A stretch of DNA of 64,000 bases, from assembly GCA_900545365.1 (NCBI GenBank), contig UQYL01000004.1, forward strand, positions 48,040 through 112,039, given 5' to 3'. Every line of letters starts with the position of its first letter. Within the stretch, counting starts at the first letter, position 1. Shown here piece by piece: positions 25,440-34,200 of the stretch. The notes under the pieces were generated by a model that saw only the letters and a list, made by a program, of their open reading frames with translations, was not told the origin of the DNA and searched no databases. The DNA comes from an uncultured Dialister sp. (GTDB lineage: Bacteria > Bacillota > Negativicutes > Veillonellales > Dialisteraceae). Made by a program: the position numbers and the translations under genes.

Positions 25440-26020
25440 ACCACTTCTTCGCTTACCTGGCCCGGATGAAATACATTCGCCGGTGGGGCCTCATGCGGAA
25501 CACCGTGCCGGAAAACGACGCGGAGCATACCCTCCAGACAGCAATGATTGCGCACTGCCTCGCGGTGATCCGCCGGGATGTCTTTCATATTCCCTGCGAC
25601 GGCGGCCGGTGCGCCCTCCTCGCCCTCTATCACGACGCGGGGGAAGTCTTCACAGGCGACATGCCCACACCGGTGAAATATTTCAGCGAAAGCCTCCGCG
25701 GCCAGTACGGCGAGATCGAGCGCATGGCCCGGGAACGGCTCCTGCAGACCCTTCCGGAGGCGCTCCGCGGCGCCTACCGGCCCTTCGTGGTCGATATGGA
25801 GAGTGATCCCCTGTGGCCGCTCGCCAAGGCGGCGGATACGCTCTCGGCCTATCTCAAATGCCTGGAGGAGCGGCAGGCGGGCAATCGTGAATTTGACGAG
25901 GCGGGCCGCGCGGCGGAGGAAAAGCTCCGCGCCATGGGCCTGAAAGAGGTGGACTGGTTCCTGTCCCACTTCGCAGGGAGCTTCGCCCTCACCCTGGATG
26001 AACTGAATCGGAAAAATTGA
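25436..26020 (+). CDS. yfbR: HD-domain 5'-deoxynucleotidase, YfbR-like
   Basis: 194 residues. HD phosphohydrolase ligands: AEHTLQTAMIAHCLAV, LYHDAGEVFTGDMPTPVKY with the HD pair, and late DMESDPLWPLAKAADTLSAYLK with the final Asp. This is the YfbR arrangement, which dephosphorylates deoxynucleoside 5'-monophosphates. ATG 25436 overlaps thiD by 4 bases. It ends the 22113-26020 run and is followed by a large nested terminator. Confidence 0.88.
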   Translation: MNHFFAYLARMKYIRRWGLMRNTVPENDAEHTLQTAMIAHCLAVIRRDVFHIPCDGGRCALLALYHDAGEVFTGDMPTPVKYFSESLRGQYGEIERMARERLLQTLPEALRGAYRPFVVDMESDPLWPLAKAADTLSAYLKCLEERQAGNREFDEAGRAAEEKLRAMGLKEVDWFLSHFAGSFALTLDELNRKN

Positions 26021-26049
26021 CTCTGTCAAAAGAACTTGACAGAAGGACA

Positions 26050-26102
26050 CCCCGGCACGGGGAGGAAAAACAGCGGTTTCCTCCGACGGCCGGGGCTTTT
26101 TT
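26050..26102 (+). terminator. Nested-stem terminator
   Basis: CCCCGGC (26050-26056) pairs with GCCGGGG (26089-26095). Inside it GGAGGAAA (26062-26069) pairs with TTTCCTCC (26077-26084). CTTTTTT follows. This two-tier stem is longer than the other terminators of the window. Confidence 0.85.
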
Positions 26103-26257
26103 GCGTGTCCGGAGAGCCCGCGGGTTCTCAGAAAATTTTCATAAAACGTTGATGCAATTTATACAGACCGCAGAAAGCGGATTGACGGCTTCCTCTTACA
26201 ATGGGTCTGTCACTGAGAAAAACAACCATATCAGCTTGCGCACAGGAAAGGATGACT

Positions 26258-27064
26258 ATGAATCGATCACTGTATCTGGTGTCATCTACCATGCTCTGGG
26301 GACTTCCTCCGGAGAAGTGGTTTCAGATCACCGAAGAAGAAGGACTGGCAGGCATTGAGGTGTGGGCGCAGCAGCTGGAATCGCAGAAGATCTCCGCGGA
26401 AACGGTGCGGCGGCTGGCGCTGCAGCACGGCGCGGCGCTCACGGTGCACAGCTACAGCTGGGACATGAATCTCATCTCGCTCTCCCGCTCCATGCGGGAA
26501 GCGGCGGAAGCGCTCACTAAGAAAGGGATCGCGCTGGCGTCGTATCTCCATGCGCCGCACGTGACGATCCATCCCGGACGGGACGGCCTCGCCCTGCCCG
26601 GCACGGATTTTGAGGAACTGATGGCGTATTCCATGCGGTCCCTCGCACGGTACGCCGCCGAAGAAGGCACGCGGGCCTCCTTCGAGATCATGGAAAAGAT
26701 CCCGAAGGAACGGTTCACCACGCCGGAGGCGGCCCGCCGGGCGGAAGCGCTGGCCGCGGCCGGTCCTCTGTGGAGCTACACGGAGGACACGGCGCACTGC
26801 GACAGCGAGGAGGAAATTTTCCACATCGCGGAATACCTCGGGGGAAGCCTCGCGGAATTTCATGTAAGCAATAAAAAGGGAACGGTCCGCCACATCGGCG
26901 ATGTGGAAAACGGGGACCTGAATCTCCCGGCAGTCACGGCCCGGCTCGAGGGCTACGGCCTCCCCATGATCCTGGAGGGCTTTGATCCGTCCATGAAGGC
27001 GGAACGGCTGCATCGTACACTGCGCTGGCTGGACGGCGCGGAAGAAAGGAATGGAAACAAATGA
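26258..27064 (+). CDS. Sugar phosphate isomerase/epimerase-type TIM-barrel protein
   Basis: 268 residues of the xylose isomerase-like/AP endonuclease 2 fold. LAGIEVWAQQLE is an early strand, VHSYSWDMNLIS and HAPHVTIHPG carry barrel His residues, ASFEIMEKIPKERF a metal Glu, DTAHCDSEEEIF the Asp-His pair, EFHVSNKKGTVRHIGDVENGD the next His, and PMILEGFDPS the last Glu. The start 26258 follows AAAGGA; earlier in-frame codons lack support. It overlaps the binding-protein gene by 4 bases, tying it to the importer downstream. A sugar-phosphate substrate is inferred from that context. Confidence 0.82.
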   Translation: MNRSLYLVSSTMLWGLPPEKWFQITEEEGLAGIEVWAQQLESQKISAETVRRLALQHGAALTVHSYSWDMNLISLSRSMREAAEALTKKGIALASYLHAPHVTIHPGRDGLALPGTDFEELMAYSMRSLARYAAEEGTRASFEIMEKIPKERFTTPEAARRAEALAAAGPLWSYTEDTAHCDSEEEIFHIAEYLGGSLAEFHVSNKKGTVRHIGDVENGDLNLPAVTARLEGYGLPMILEGFDPSMKAERLHRTLRWLDGAEERNGNK

Positions 27065-28089
27065 ACCGAATGAAAAAAGGAATGATTCTCGCCTGCTGCG
27101 CCGCAGCGGCTGTACTGTTCGCCGGATGCGGCAGCAGCGCGGACAAATCCGCGGCCGGAGAGGCTCCGAAGGGAGAGATCAATCTGTACACCTCCCAGCC
27201 GGAAGCGGATGCGCAGAAGCTCGTGGCGGCGTTCAATCAGAAATATCCTGACGTGAAGGTGAAGGTGTTCCGTTCCGGTACGGAAGAGGTGGTCAGCAAG
27301 ATCATGGCGGAAAAGAAGATGGGCCAGGTCCAGGCGGACGTGCTCCTCGTATCCGATGCGGCCACCTTTGAACAGCTGAAGCAGCAGGCCATCCTCGACA
27401 ACTACGAATCGCCGGAAATGCAGAACATCCCCGCGGAGCTGGTGGACAAGGACCACACCTACGCCGGCACGAAGGTCATCGCCACGGGCATCATCTACAA
27501 TACGGATCTGGTGAAGGAGGCGCCGCAGTCCTTCATGGACCTCACGAAGCCCGCCTATAAGGACATGGGCATCATGCCGAGCCCGCTCTATTCCGGCGCG
27601 GCGGCCTACAATCTGTCGGTCATCACCCGCACGCCGTCTCTGGGCTGGGATTTCTACAAGGGCCTGAAAGCCAACGGCATGGCCGTGGACAAGGGCAACG
27701 GCGGCATCCTGAAGGCAGTGAGCGAAGGCAATAAGGGCACGGGCATCGTGGTGGACTACATGGTGGCCCGCGCGGCAGCCAAGGGCGCTCCGGTAAAATT
27801 CGTCTATCCGGCGGAAGGGGCTCCGGTCATCACGGAACCGATCGGCGTCGTGAAGGGCGCGGCCAATGAAAATCTGGCGAAGCTCTTCGAGGACTTCGTG
27901 CTCTCCGAGGAAGGGCAGAAGCTGACGGTGGAAATCGGCTACACGCCGATCCGCAAGGGCATGAAGGCGCCGGAAGGACTGAAATCCATCGACGAGATCA
28001 AGATCATCGGCGGGGATATCGCAGAGCTCGTTGCAGGCAGAGAGGCTGACAAGAAGGCCTTCACGGACCTCTTCCAGAGCGGCAACTGA
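27061..28089 (+). CDS. ABC transporter substrate-binding lipoprotein, FbpA/AfuA-like
   Basis: 342 residues with lipobox LFAGC, so inner-membrane anchored. Type II binding-protein fold: GEINLYTSQPEADAQKLVAAF, KVKVFRSGTEEVVSKIMAEK, ADVLLVSDAATFEQL, YAGTKVIATGIIYNTDL and a C-terminal EEGQKLTVEIGYTPIRKG. This family includes ferric-ion (FbpA), 2-aminoethylphosphonate and hexose-phosphate (AfuA) binders. The neighbouring isomerase and phosphatase favour a phosphorylated organic ligand. Overlaps upstream by 4 bases and downstream by 1. Confidence 0.85.
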   Translation: MNRMKKGMILACCAAAAVLFAGCGSSADKSAAGEAPKGEINLYTSQPEADAQKLVAAFNQKYPDVKVKVFRSGTEEVVSKIMAEKKMGQVQADVLLVSDAATFEQLKQQAILDNYESPEMQNIPAELVDKDHTYAGTKVIATGIIYNTDLVKEAPQSFMDLTKPAYKDMGIMPSPLYSGAAAYNLSVITRTPSLGWDFYKGLKANGMAVDKGNGGILKAVSEGNKGTGIVVDYMVARAAAKGAPVKFVYPAEGAPVITEPIGVVKGAANENLAKLFEDFVLSEEGQKLTVEIGYTPIRKGMKAPEGLKSIDEIKIIGGDIAELVAGREADKKAFTDLFQSGN

Positions 28090-29774
28090 TGGAAGCCTTA
28101 CTTCACAGAACACGGGCGCTGCGGATCTCCCGGAGCGGACTGCTTTTCACCGTGCTGGCGGCGGTCTTCTTCGTATTCCCTCTGATCCGGCTGGTGCTGC
28201 TGTCCCTCACGGCAGAGGACGGCACGCTGTCGGCGGCGCAGTATGAGGCGCTCCTGCAGGACCCCCGCGCAGGCGCAGGCATCGCCAATACCATCGGCAT
28301 TTCCGTCTCGGCGGCGCTGCTGTCCGCACTGTGCGGTACGGTGACAGCCTTCCTGACGGTGTATACGAATATCCGTTATAAAACACTCATTGAAGGGCTG
28401 GTATTCCTGCCCTTCGTCATTCCCGCCTATGTGATGACCATTTCCTGGACGGGGCTGACCGCCGCCGGGGGCGCTCTGACGCAGCTCCTGCAGGCAGCGG
28501 GCCTGCCGCCCCTTGACCTGTATACCCGGGGCGGCATCATCGCCATGCTGGGCATCTGCCATATGTCGGTGGTGCACGTCACGGTGAGCCACCGCCTGAA
28601 AAAGATCTCCGAGGAAGTGGACTGGGCGGCGCGCGTCTCCGGATGCCCGCCGTGGAAGACGATCCGCCGGGTGGACCTGCCCATGGCGGCGCCGGCCATC
28701 GCCAGCGGCACCGTGCTGGCTTTTCTGGCCGACGTGGACAATTTCGCCGTGCCGGCTTTTCTGGGGATCTCCTCGAATATCCCCGTGCTCAGCACCTACA
28801 TCTATGAGAAGGTCATCAGCTTCGGCCCCGATTCCTTTGCATACGGCGCAGTGCTCTCGGTGGTACTCTCCGTGATCGCCCTCACGGGGACCCTGCTGGC
28901 GGCCCGCCTCGGCGGCCGCAGGGACGGCGGCGAAGGGGGCCGCGCCCATTCGGAGGCGCGCATCGTCTTTTCGCCGGCTGTCCGCTTCGTGGTGGAGCAT
29001 CTCACCGCAGGGGCGCTCATTTTCTTCAGCGTGGTGCCCTTCTTCTACATGGCTGTCAGCGCCCTGCTGAAGACCTTCAATTTCTCCCTCCGTCCGGAGG
29101 ATATGACGCTGGACAATTACCGCTTCGTCTTCACCAATGACGGCATCCGCGAAGCGGCGCTGAACAGCCTCTTCCTGGCGGGCATGGGCACCATCGTGTG
29201 CCTCGTGCTCGGCACCATCGCGGCGTACGGCATCGTCCGCCGGGGCAGCCGGGCAGCGGCCTTCCTCGAGGGCTGCGCGTCCATGACCTATTCCGTGCCG
29301 GGCATCGTCCTCGCCCTGGCGCTCATTTTCTACTGGAGCCAGCCGGTCCCGGGTATGACCACCGGCCTGTACGGCTCGTATACCATCCTGATCCTGGGCT
29401 ATGCCTCCCGCTATATGATCGTACAGATCAAGAACAGCGCGTCCGCCATGGTGTCCATGAGCGCCGCCGCGGAGGATGCGGCCCTCGTATCGGGGAGCCC
29501 CTTCCTGCGGATGTGGGTGAAGATCATCATTCCCCAGCTGGCTGCACCGGCGCTGGCAGGGTCCTTCTTCATCTTCCTGTCCGCCTTTACGGAGCTCACC
29601 ATGTCCTCGGTCATGTCGTCCGCTTCGACGAAGACCATCGGCTTGGCCATATTCAACCTCCAGCAGGCCGGCGACTACAGTCTGGCTGCGGCGGTGTCCT
29701 CTGTGATTCTGGCGGTGATGCTTCTCTGCTGCGCCGTCCGGCTCGTGTATAAGAAAGCAAGGAGATCTGTATGA
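28089..29774 (+). CDS. ABC transporter permease, fused two-domain FbpB/AfuB type
   Basis: 561 residues, about 12 membrane helices in two homologous halves. Each half carries an EAA-loop: EVDWAARVSGCPPWKTIRRV near residue 177 and AAAEDAALVSGSPFLRMWVK near 460. The halves are joined at about residue 285 by a charged stretch (GGRRDGGEGGRAHSEAR). Double-length permeases of this type serve FbpABC and AfuABC importers. TGATG overlap with the binding protein and ATGA overlap with the ATPase. Confidence 0.9.
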   Translation: MEALLHRTRALRISRSGLLFTVLAAVFFVFPLIRLVLLSLTAEDGTLSAAQYEALLQDPRAGAGIANTIGISVSAALLSALCGTVTAFLTVYTNIRYKTLIEGLVFLPFVIPAYVMTISWTGLTAAGGALTQLLQAAGLPPLDLYTRGGIIAMLGICHMSVVHVTVSHRLKKISEEVDWAARVSGCPPWKTIRRVDLPMAAPAIASGTVLAFLADVDNFAVPAFLGISSNIPVLSTYIYEKVISFGPDSFAYGAVLSVVLSVIALTGTLLAARLGGRRDGGEGGRAHSEARIVFSPAVRFVVEHLTAGALIFFSVVPFFYMAVSALLKTFNFSLRPEDMTLDNYRFVFTNDGIREAALNSLFLAGMGTIVCLVLGTIAAYGIVRRGSRAAAFLEGCASMTYSVPGIVLALALIFYWSQPVPGMTTGLYGSYTILILGYASRYMIVQIKNSASAMVSMSAAAEDAALVSGSPFLRMWVKIIIPQLAAPALAGSFFIFLSAFTELTMSSVMSSASTKTIGLAIFNLQQAGDYSLAAAVSSVILAVMLLCCAVRLVYKKARRSV

Positions 29775-30793
29775 GTCTTGTGATCGATCATATTTCCATG
29801 TCGTACGGAAAGACGGCGGTTCTGCATGATATTTCCGCCGAGATCGGCAAGGGGGAATTCCTGTCGATCCTGGGCCATTCCGGCTGCGGCAAGACCACGC
29901 TCCTGAAGATCATCGGGGGCTTCATGAAACCCACCGGGGGCCGCATCCTCATGGACGGCACGCTCTATTCCGACCCGTCCCGGTCGCTTCCGCCGGAAAA
30001 GCGGGACATGGGCATGGTCTTCCAGTCCTTCGCGCTGTGGCCCCATATGACCGTGCGGCAGCACGTGGAATTTCCGCTCCAGTGCCGGAACAAGGACCTG
30101 TCCGCGGCGGAGAAAGAGAAGCGCATCGCCCATGCGCTGGAGGCGACAGGCCTGAACGGGCTGGAGGACCGCTATCCGGACGAGCTCTCCGGCGGCCAGA
30201 AGCAGCGCGTGTCCCTCGCCCGGGCCATCGTGTCCGGCCCGTCGCTGCTCCTCATGGATGAACCGCTGTCCGCACTGGACGCGGACCTGCGCATTTCCAT
30301 GCGGAAGGAGATCAGCCGCATCCACCGCCTCACGGGCACCACGGTGATCTTCGTCACCCACGATCAGGGAGAGGCGCTGTCCCTGTCGGACCGCATCATG
30401 GTTCTCAACGGCGGGCGCATCGAACAGCTCGGCACGCCGCAGGACATCTATCTGCGGCCGGCCACGAAGTTCATCGCCTCCTTCATCGGGCGGTGCAATT
30501 TCGTGAAGGGCGACTGGAACGGAGACACCTTCCGCGCCGGCGAAGGGAGCTTCGTCTTCCAGGGCGCTCCCGTGGCGGACGTGTTCCACCGGGATCACGT
30601 ATGCCCGATCCGTCCGGAGCAGTTCCGCCTCGCAGAGGACGGGAGCGGACTCCCCGGCGTCATCCGGGAGAAGCAGTACAACGGCCGGGAGATCCATTAC
30701 GCCGTGTCCTGCCAGGATGACCTGTTCAGCGTGTACACGTCGGCTGCGGAAAATTACGCCATCGGAGACGAGGTGTATCTGCAATGCCGCTGA
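29771..30793 (+). CDS. ABC transporter ATP-binding protein, FbpC/AfuC/PotA type
   Basis: 340 residues. Walker A GHSGCGKTTLLK at about residues 36-47, Q-loop GMVFQSFALWPHMTV, signature LSGGQKQRVSLARA, Walker B LLLMDEPLSALD and H-loop IFVTHDQGEAL. A C-terminal TOBE-like regulatory domain begins near residue 240 (IGRCNFVKGDWNG, CPIRPEQFRLAEDG). It energises the double permease. The stop lies 10 bases inside the PHP phosphatase gene. Confidence 0.92.
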   Translation: MSLVIDHISMSYGKTAVLHDISAEIGKGEFLSILGHSGCGKTTLLKIIGGFMKPTGGRILMDGTLYSDPSRSLPPEKRDMGMVFQSFALWPHMTVRQHVEFPLQCRNKDLSAAEKEKRIAHALEATGLNGLEDRYPDELSGGQKQRVSLARAIVSGPSLLLMDEPLSALDADLRISMRKEISRIHRLTGTTVIFVTHDQGEALSLSDRIMVLNGGRIEQLGTPQDIYLRPATKFIASFIGRCNFVKGDWNGDTFRAGEGSFVFQGAPVADVFHRDHVCPIRPEQFRLAEDGSGLPGVIREKQYNGREIHYAVSCQDDLFSVYTSAAENYAIGDEVYLQCR

Positions 30794-31506
30794 AGCCGCT
30801 GTTTGACCTGCACACCCACACCGTGGCGAGCGGCCACGCCTATGGCACGCTGCAGGAAAATCTGCGCGCCGCCCGCGAGCAGGGCCTGCTCGCACTGGGC
30901 ACGTCCGACCACAGCCCGGGCATGCCCGGCGGCACGGACCGCACCTTCTTTGAAAATTACCGCATCCTGCCGCGGGAGGTCTTCGGCGTGCGCCTGCTCC
31001 GCGGGATGGAGGCGAATATCACCGATTACGATGGCTCCATCGACGGGGGCACCGTGACGGAGGAAATGGACTACGTCATCGCCAGCCTCCATTCCCACTG
31101 CATCCGCCCCGGCTCCGAGGAGGAGAATACCCGCGCGGTGATCGGCGCCATGAAGCATCCCTGTGTGAAGATCATCGGCCATCCCGACGACGGCCGGTAC
31201 CCGCTGGATCTGGACCGCGTGGCGGAGGCCGCCCGGGACTTCGGCGTGGCGCTGGAGATCAATAACAGCTCGCTCCGCCCGTCGTGCCGCCGCCTGAACG
31301 GCGCCTCGCTGGTGCGCCGGCTGGCGCGGACGATTGCCGAAAAGGGTGCGCTGGCCGTCATGGGAAGCGACGCCCATATCTGGTGCGACGTGGGCCGCTT
31401 TGCCGAAGCGGAGGCCGTACTGGAGGAGACGGACTTCCCGGAGGCGCAGCTGCTGAATCTCCGCATGGAAGGACTGGACTTCCTGCTGCGGAAGCGGGAA
31501 AAATAA
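30784..31506 (+). CDS. PHP-domain phosphatase, YcdX-like
   Basis: 240 residues. PHP trinuclear-metal motifs: DLHTHTVASGHAYGTL, GTSDHSPGMPGG, GMEANITDYDGSID, IASLHSHCI, IIGHPDDGRYP and MGSDAHIWCDVG. This order matches YcdX-type phosphatases that act on small organic phosphates. It overlaps the ATPase by 10 bases, the last gene of the isomerase-importer operon. Together with the isomerase it suggests processing of an imported phosphate ester. Confidence 0.88.
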   Translation: MPLKPLFDLHTHTVASGHAYGTLQENLRAAREQGLLALGTSDHSPGMPGGTDRTFFENYRILPREVFGVRLLRGMEANITDYDGSIDGGTVTEEMDYVIASLHSHCIRPGSEEENTRAVIGAMKHPCVKIIGHPDDGRYPLDLDRVAEAARDFGVALEINNSSLRPSCRRLNGASLVRRLARTIAEKGALAVMGSDAHIWCDVGRFAEAEAVLEETDFPEAQLLNLRMEGLDFLLRKREK

Positions 31507-31529
31507 ATCATTATATAAAATACAAAAAG

Positions 31530-31553
31530 ACCGTCCCTGAAGGGACGGTTTTT
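31530..31553 (+). terminator. Terminator of the importer operon
   Basis: ACCGTCCC, loop TGAA, GGGACGGT followed by TTTT, 24 bases after the PHP stop. Confidence 0.85.
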
Positions 31554-31562
31554 CCGTGCACG

Positions 31563-31586
31563 AAAAAAGACCCCGAAAGGGGTCTT
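31563..31586 (-). terminator. Terminator of lpxC-fabZ-lpxA
   Basis: AAGACCCC, loop GAAA, GGGGTCTT (31567-31586). On the minus strand it is followed by a U run from the A tract at 31563-31568. It lies just past the lpxA stop. Confidence 0.85.
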
Positions 31587-31591
31587 CCTTT

Positions 31592-32410
31592 TTATCTGTC
31601 TCTGTCCCGATCCCGGCAGAGGCCGCGGTCGCAGTTTCTGAGGAATCCGAGGAGGTGTTCGATCTCCGGGGAGGAATTCAGTTCCTGCTCGATCTGCGCG
31701 ATGGCGTCGACCAGCTTGAGACCGTTGCGGAAGATGATGCGGTATGCCTTTTTCAGGTCGCGCCGCACTTCGGGAGCGACGCCGTTTCTGGAGAGGCCGA
31801 TGACATTGAGACCCACCGCGTGGGCCGGATTGCCGTCAACGATGCAGAAGGGGCACACGTCCTGCACGATCTTGGACATGCCGCCCACCATGCTGCCCCG
31901 GCCGACCTTGACGAACTGGTGGATGCCCGTCATGCCGCCGATGACCGCGCGGTCTTCGATGGTGACGTGTCCGGCCAGTCCGGAATAGCCCGACATGACG
32001 ACGTGGCTGCCCACATTGCAGTTGTGGGCGATGTGGACATAGGCCTGCAGCATGGTGTGCGAGCCGATGCGGGTCTCGCAGTTTTCGCCGGTCGCGCGGT
32101 GGATGGTGACGCATTCCCGGATCAGATTGCCGTCGCCCAGGACGACCGTGCTGTATTCGTCGTGGAATTTCAGATCCTGCGGGTCTTCGCCGATGACGGC
32201 GCCGGGATAGATGTGATTGCCCCGGCCCATGCGCACGTTTTTCGCGATGACCACGTTCGGGCCGATCACAGTGCCTTCGCCGATTTCACAATTGGGGCCA
32301 ATGACCGCGGACGGTCCGATGATGACATTTTTGTGAATGACGGCGGACGGATCTATGACGGCGGTGGGATGGATCTGCGGTTCCATCTCTTTTACGATTT
32401 CTAATTCCAT
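31592..32410 (-). CDS. lpxA: UDP-N-acetylglucosamine acyltransferase
   Basis: 272 residues. First step of lipid A synthesis: transfers a 3-hydroxyacyl chain from ACP to UDP-GlcNAc. Left-handed beta-helix hexapeptides fill residues 10-190 (IHPTAVIDPSAVIHKNVIIG, VIGPNVVIAKNVRMG). LQAYVHIAHNCNVGSHV carries the catalytic His, and GLNVIGLSRNGV begins the C-terminal helical domain. The last residues (RDRDRDR) form an odd basic-acidic tail. Behind fabZ and lpxC; the usual lpxI/lpxB do not follow because a terminator does. Confidence 0.95.
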   Translation of the reverse strand: MELEIVKEMEPQIHPTAVIDPSAVIHKNVIIGPSAVIGPNCEIGEGTVIGPNVVIAKNVRMGRGNHIYPGAVIGEDPQDLKFHDEYSTVVLGDGNLIRECVTIHRATGENCETRIGSHTMLQAYVHIAHNCNVGSHVVMSGYSGLAGHVTIEDRAVIGGMTGIHQFVKVGRGSMVGGMSKIVQDVCPFCIVDGNPAHAVGLNVIGLSRNGVAPEVRRDLKKAYRIIFRNGLKLVDAIAQIEQELNSSPEIEHLLGFLRNCDRGLCRDRDRDR

Positions 32411-32576
32411 AATCCTTGCTCCTCCGTAATGGACGCATCTCCGGATGAGGTGCTTTTTTCTTATTTATATAATCCGGGGCGCGCTCTTTTTTTGAAACTG
32501 CCGGGAGTGGAGATACAGGCGGATATGCGGCGGTTTTCACCGGTATGCGCCCGTATTCTTTCCCGTTCAGCCTATT

Positions 32577-33029
32577 TTATTCTTTTTTCAGGTTTTCTTT
32601 CGGATCGGCAAGATAGAAGAGGAAATCCGCCTCTGCTTTGAGAACGCCGTTGCAGGTGGCTTCACAGTGGACTTTGCCCATGCGGCCGATGATCTTCTTG
32701 ATGTCCGCGCGGGTGACGAGGACGTCGCCGGGGGTGACGGGAGAACGGAAACGGACTTTGTCCATGCCCGTGAAGAAGGGGAGGAGGCCTCTGTTTTCTT
32801 CAGGATACTGTAAGGCGATGCCGCCGACCTGCGCCATGGCTTCGCAGATGAGCGCGCCCGGCATGATGGGCTTTTCCGGGAAGTGGCCCTGGAAGAAAGG
32901 CTCATTCGTGGTGACGCACTTGATGCCCACGGCGTATTTCAGCGGGTCCAGTTCGGTGATGCGGTCAATGAGAAGCATCGGGTAGCGGTGGGGGAGAATC
33001 TCCTTGATCTGATTGATGTCGAGTTCCAT
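32577..33029 (-). CDS. fabZ: 3-hydroxyacyl-ACP dehydratase FabZ
   Basis: 150 residues, hot-dog fold dehydratase of fatty acid elongation. It shows IKEILPHRYPMLLIDRI and the active-site helix FFQGHFPEKPIMPGALICEA with catalytic His and Glu. Its placement between lpxC and lpxA is the standard arrangement in Negativicutes and other diderms, balancing fatty acid against lipid A synthesis. AAAGGAGG precedes the ATG. Confidence 0.95.
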   Translation of the reverse strand: MELDINQIKEILPHRYPMLLIDRITELDPLKYAVGIKCVTTNEPFFQGHFPEKPIMPGALICEAMAQVGGIALQYPEENRGLLPFFTGMDKVRFRSPVTPGDVLVTRADIKKIIGRMGKVHCEATCNGVLKAEADFLFYLADPKENLKKE

Positions 33030-33060
33030 AATAATTCCTCCTTTGGTATGTATGAAAGAT

Positions 33061-33897
33061 TCAGTCCTGCTGTGTCCTGAGCGCGAGGAGCTGCGCGGAG
33101 AGCTCGCCGTTCAGTTTGTGGCTGCCCATGACGGCGATGATGTGCGCGTGGAGCGGGCCGATGAGGGAAATGTCGCCGAGGATGTCGAGGATCTTGTGGC
33201 GGACGAGCTCATCGGGCCAGCGCGGCACGGAGAGGCACCCGTCTTCAGAATAGACGACGGCGTTTTCCGTGGTGCCGCCTTTGCCGAGGCCCATGCGGCG
33301 CATTTCTTCGAGCTCCCATGTGAAGCCGATGGTCCGGGCGGAGCCGATCTCCGCTTCAAAGGTATCCGGCGTCACTTCGATGTCCATGACCTGCGTGCCC
33401 AGAAGGGGATGCGGATTCATGGAGGTGTAGGTGATGCGGAGGCCGTCATAAGGGAGAGCGGCGATGAATTTCTTCCCTTCGTAAGCAGCGATGCTCCGGG
33501 GAAGGGTGAGAACGGCTGCCGGCGCGTCCTGTTCCATAATGCCCGCTTCGCGGATCATGGCGATGAAGACGCGGCCGCTGCCGTCGCCCACAGGGGGCTC
33601 GGGCATATTCATCTCGATGACGCAGTTGTCGATGTGCATGCCGTACAGGGCGGCAAGGACGTGCTCCACCGTGAAGACGCGGGCGTCCCCCTTTGCGAGG
33701 GTCGTGGCGCGGTTCGTGCCCGTGATGAAGTCCGGATTCGCCGGGATCTCCGGGGCGCCGGGAAGATCAGCGCGGCGGAAAAGGATCCCCGTGCCGGACG
33801 CTGCCGGGCGGAGAGTCATTTTTACGGGAAGCCCGGAATGAAGTCCTATGCCTTCATAGGAGACGGGCTTTCCGATGGTATGCTGCTTTCTTTCCAA
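33061..33897 (-). CDS. lpxC: UDP-3-O-acyl-N-acetylglucosamine deacetylase
   Basis: 278 residues, zinc amidase and committed step of lipid A synthesis. Zinc ligands appear in FTVEHVLAALYG (His) and ELVRHKILDILGD (His, Asp), and the active-site Glu in MPEPPVGDGSG. The only start matching the family N-terminus (MERKQHTIGKPVSYEGIGLH) is TTG at 33897, with AAAGGAG 7 bases upstream; a weak start may limit LpxC level. First gene of lpxC-fabZ-lpxA. Confidence 0.95.
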   Translation of the reverse strand: MERKQHTIGKPVSYEGIGLHSGLPVKMTLRPAASGTGILFRRADLPGAPEIPANPDFITGTNRATTLAKGDARVFTVEHVLAALYGMHIDNCVIEMNMPEPPVGDGSGRVFIAMIREAGIMEQDAPAAVLTLPRSIAAYEGKKFIAALPYDGLRITYTSMNPHPLLGTQVMDIEVTPDTFEAEIGSARTIGFTWELEEMRRMGLGKGGTTENAVVYSEDGCLSVPRWPDELVRHKILDILGDISLIGPLHAHIIAVMGSHKLNGELSAQLLALRTQQD

Positions 33898-34200
33898 TGT
33901 GCGGCTCCTTTCAGAGCAATGTTTACATACACCATCATTGTACCTTCTTTTTATTGGCGGCGCAAATTTTTAAGCAACTTAAACATGAGAGGAAATTTTC
34001 GGGAAGCCGTTTTTGTGAAACGGGAAATGAATGAGCGCCGCTTTTGCGGAAAGCACCGGAAATTTTCCGGCCGAAACAGGCGGGCCGGGGATTTCGTTTC
34101 TCCCTATAAGGATTTTTTATGGGCCCGCCCCAACGGGGTCATGCTATAATAAAAATAAATCGATCTGTAAAAATCATAAGAAGAAATGGAGGAGAGACAG
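33898..34200. other. Divergent intergenic region between lpxC and the nitroreductase gene
   Basis: About 300 bases. It holds the lpxC promoter, a perfect 15-base palindrome CCGGAAATTTTCCGG (34056-34070) matching the repeat cores before tyrS, a GC-rich hairpin around 34121-34138, and an extended -10 (TGC, TATAAT 34145-34150) for the forward gene. No gene is seen. Confidence 0.6.
33937..33965 (-). promoter_or_regulatory. Promoter of lpxC-fabZ-lpxA
   Basis: On the minus strand TTGCGC (33965-33960), 17-bp spacer, TACAAT (33942-33937). About 40 bases before the TTG start of lpxC. Confidence 0.65.
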
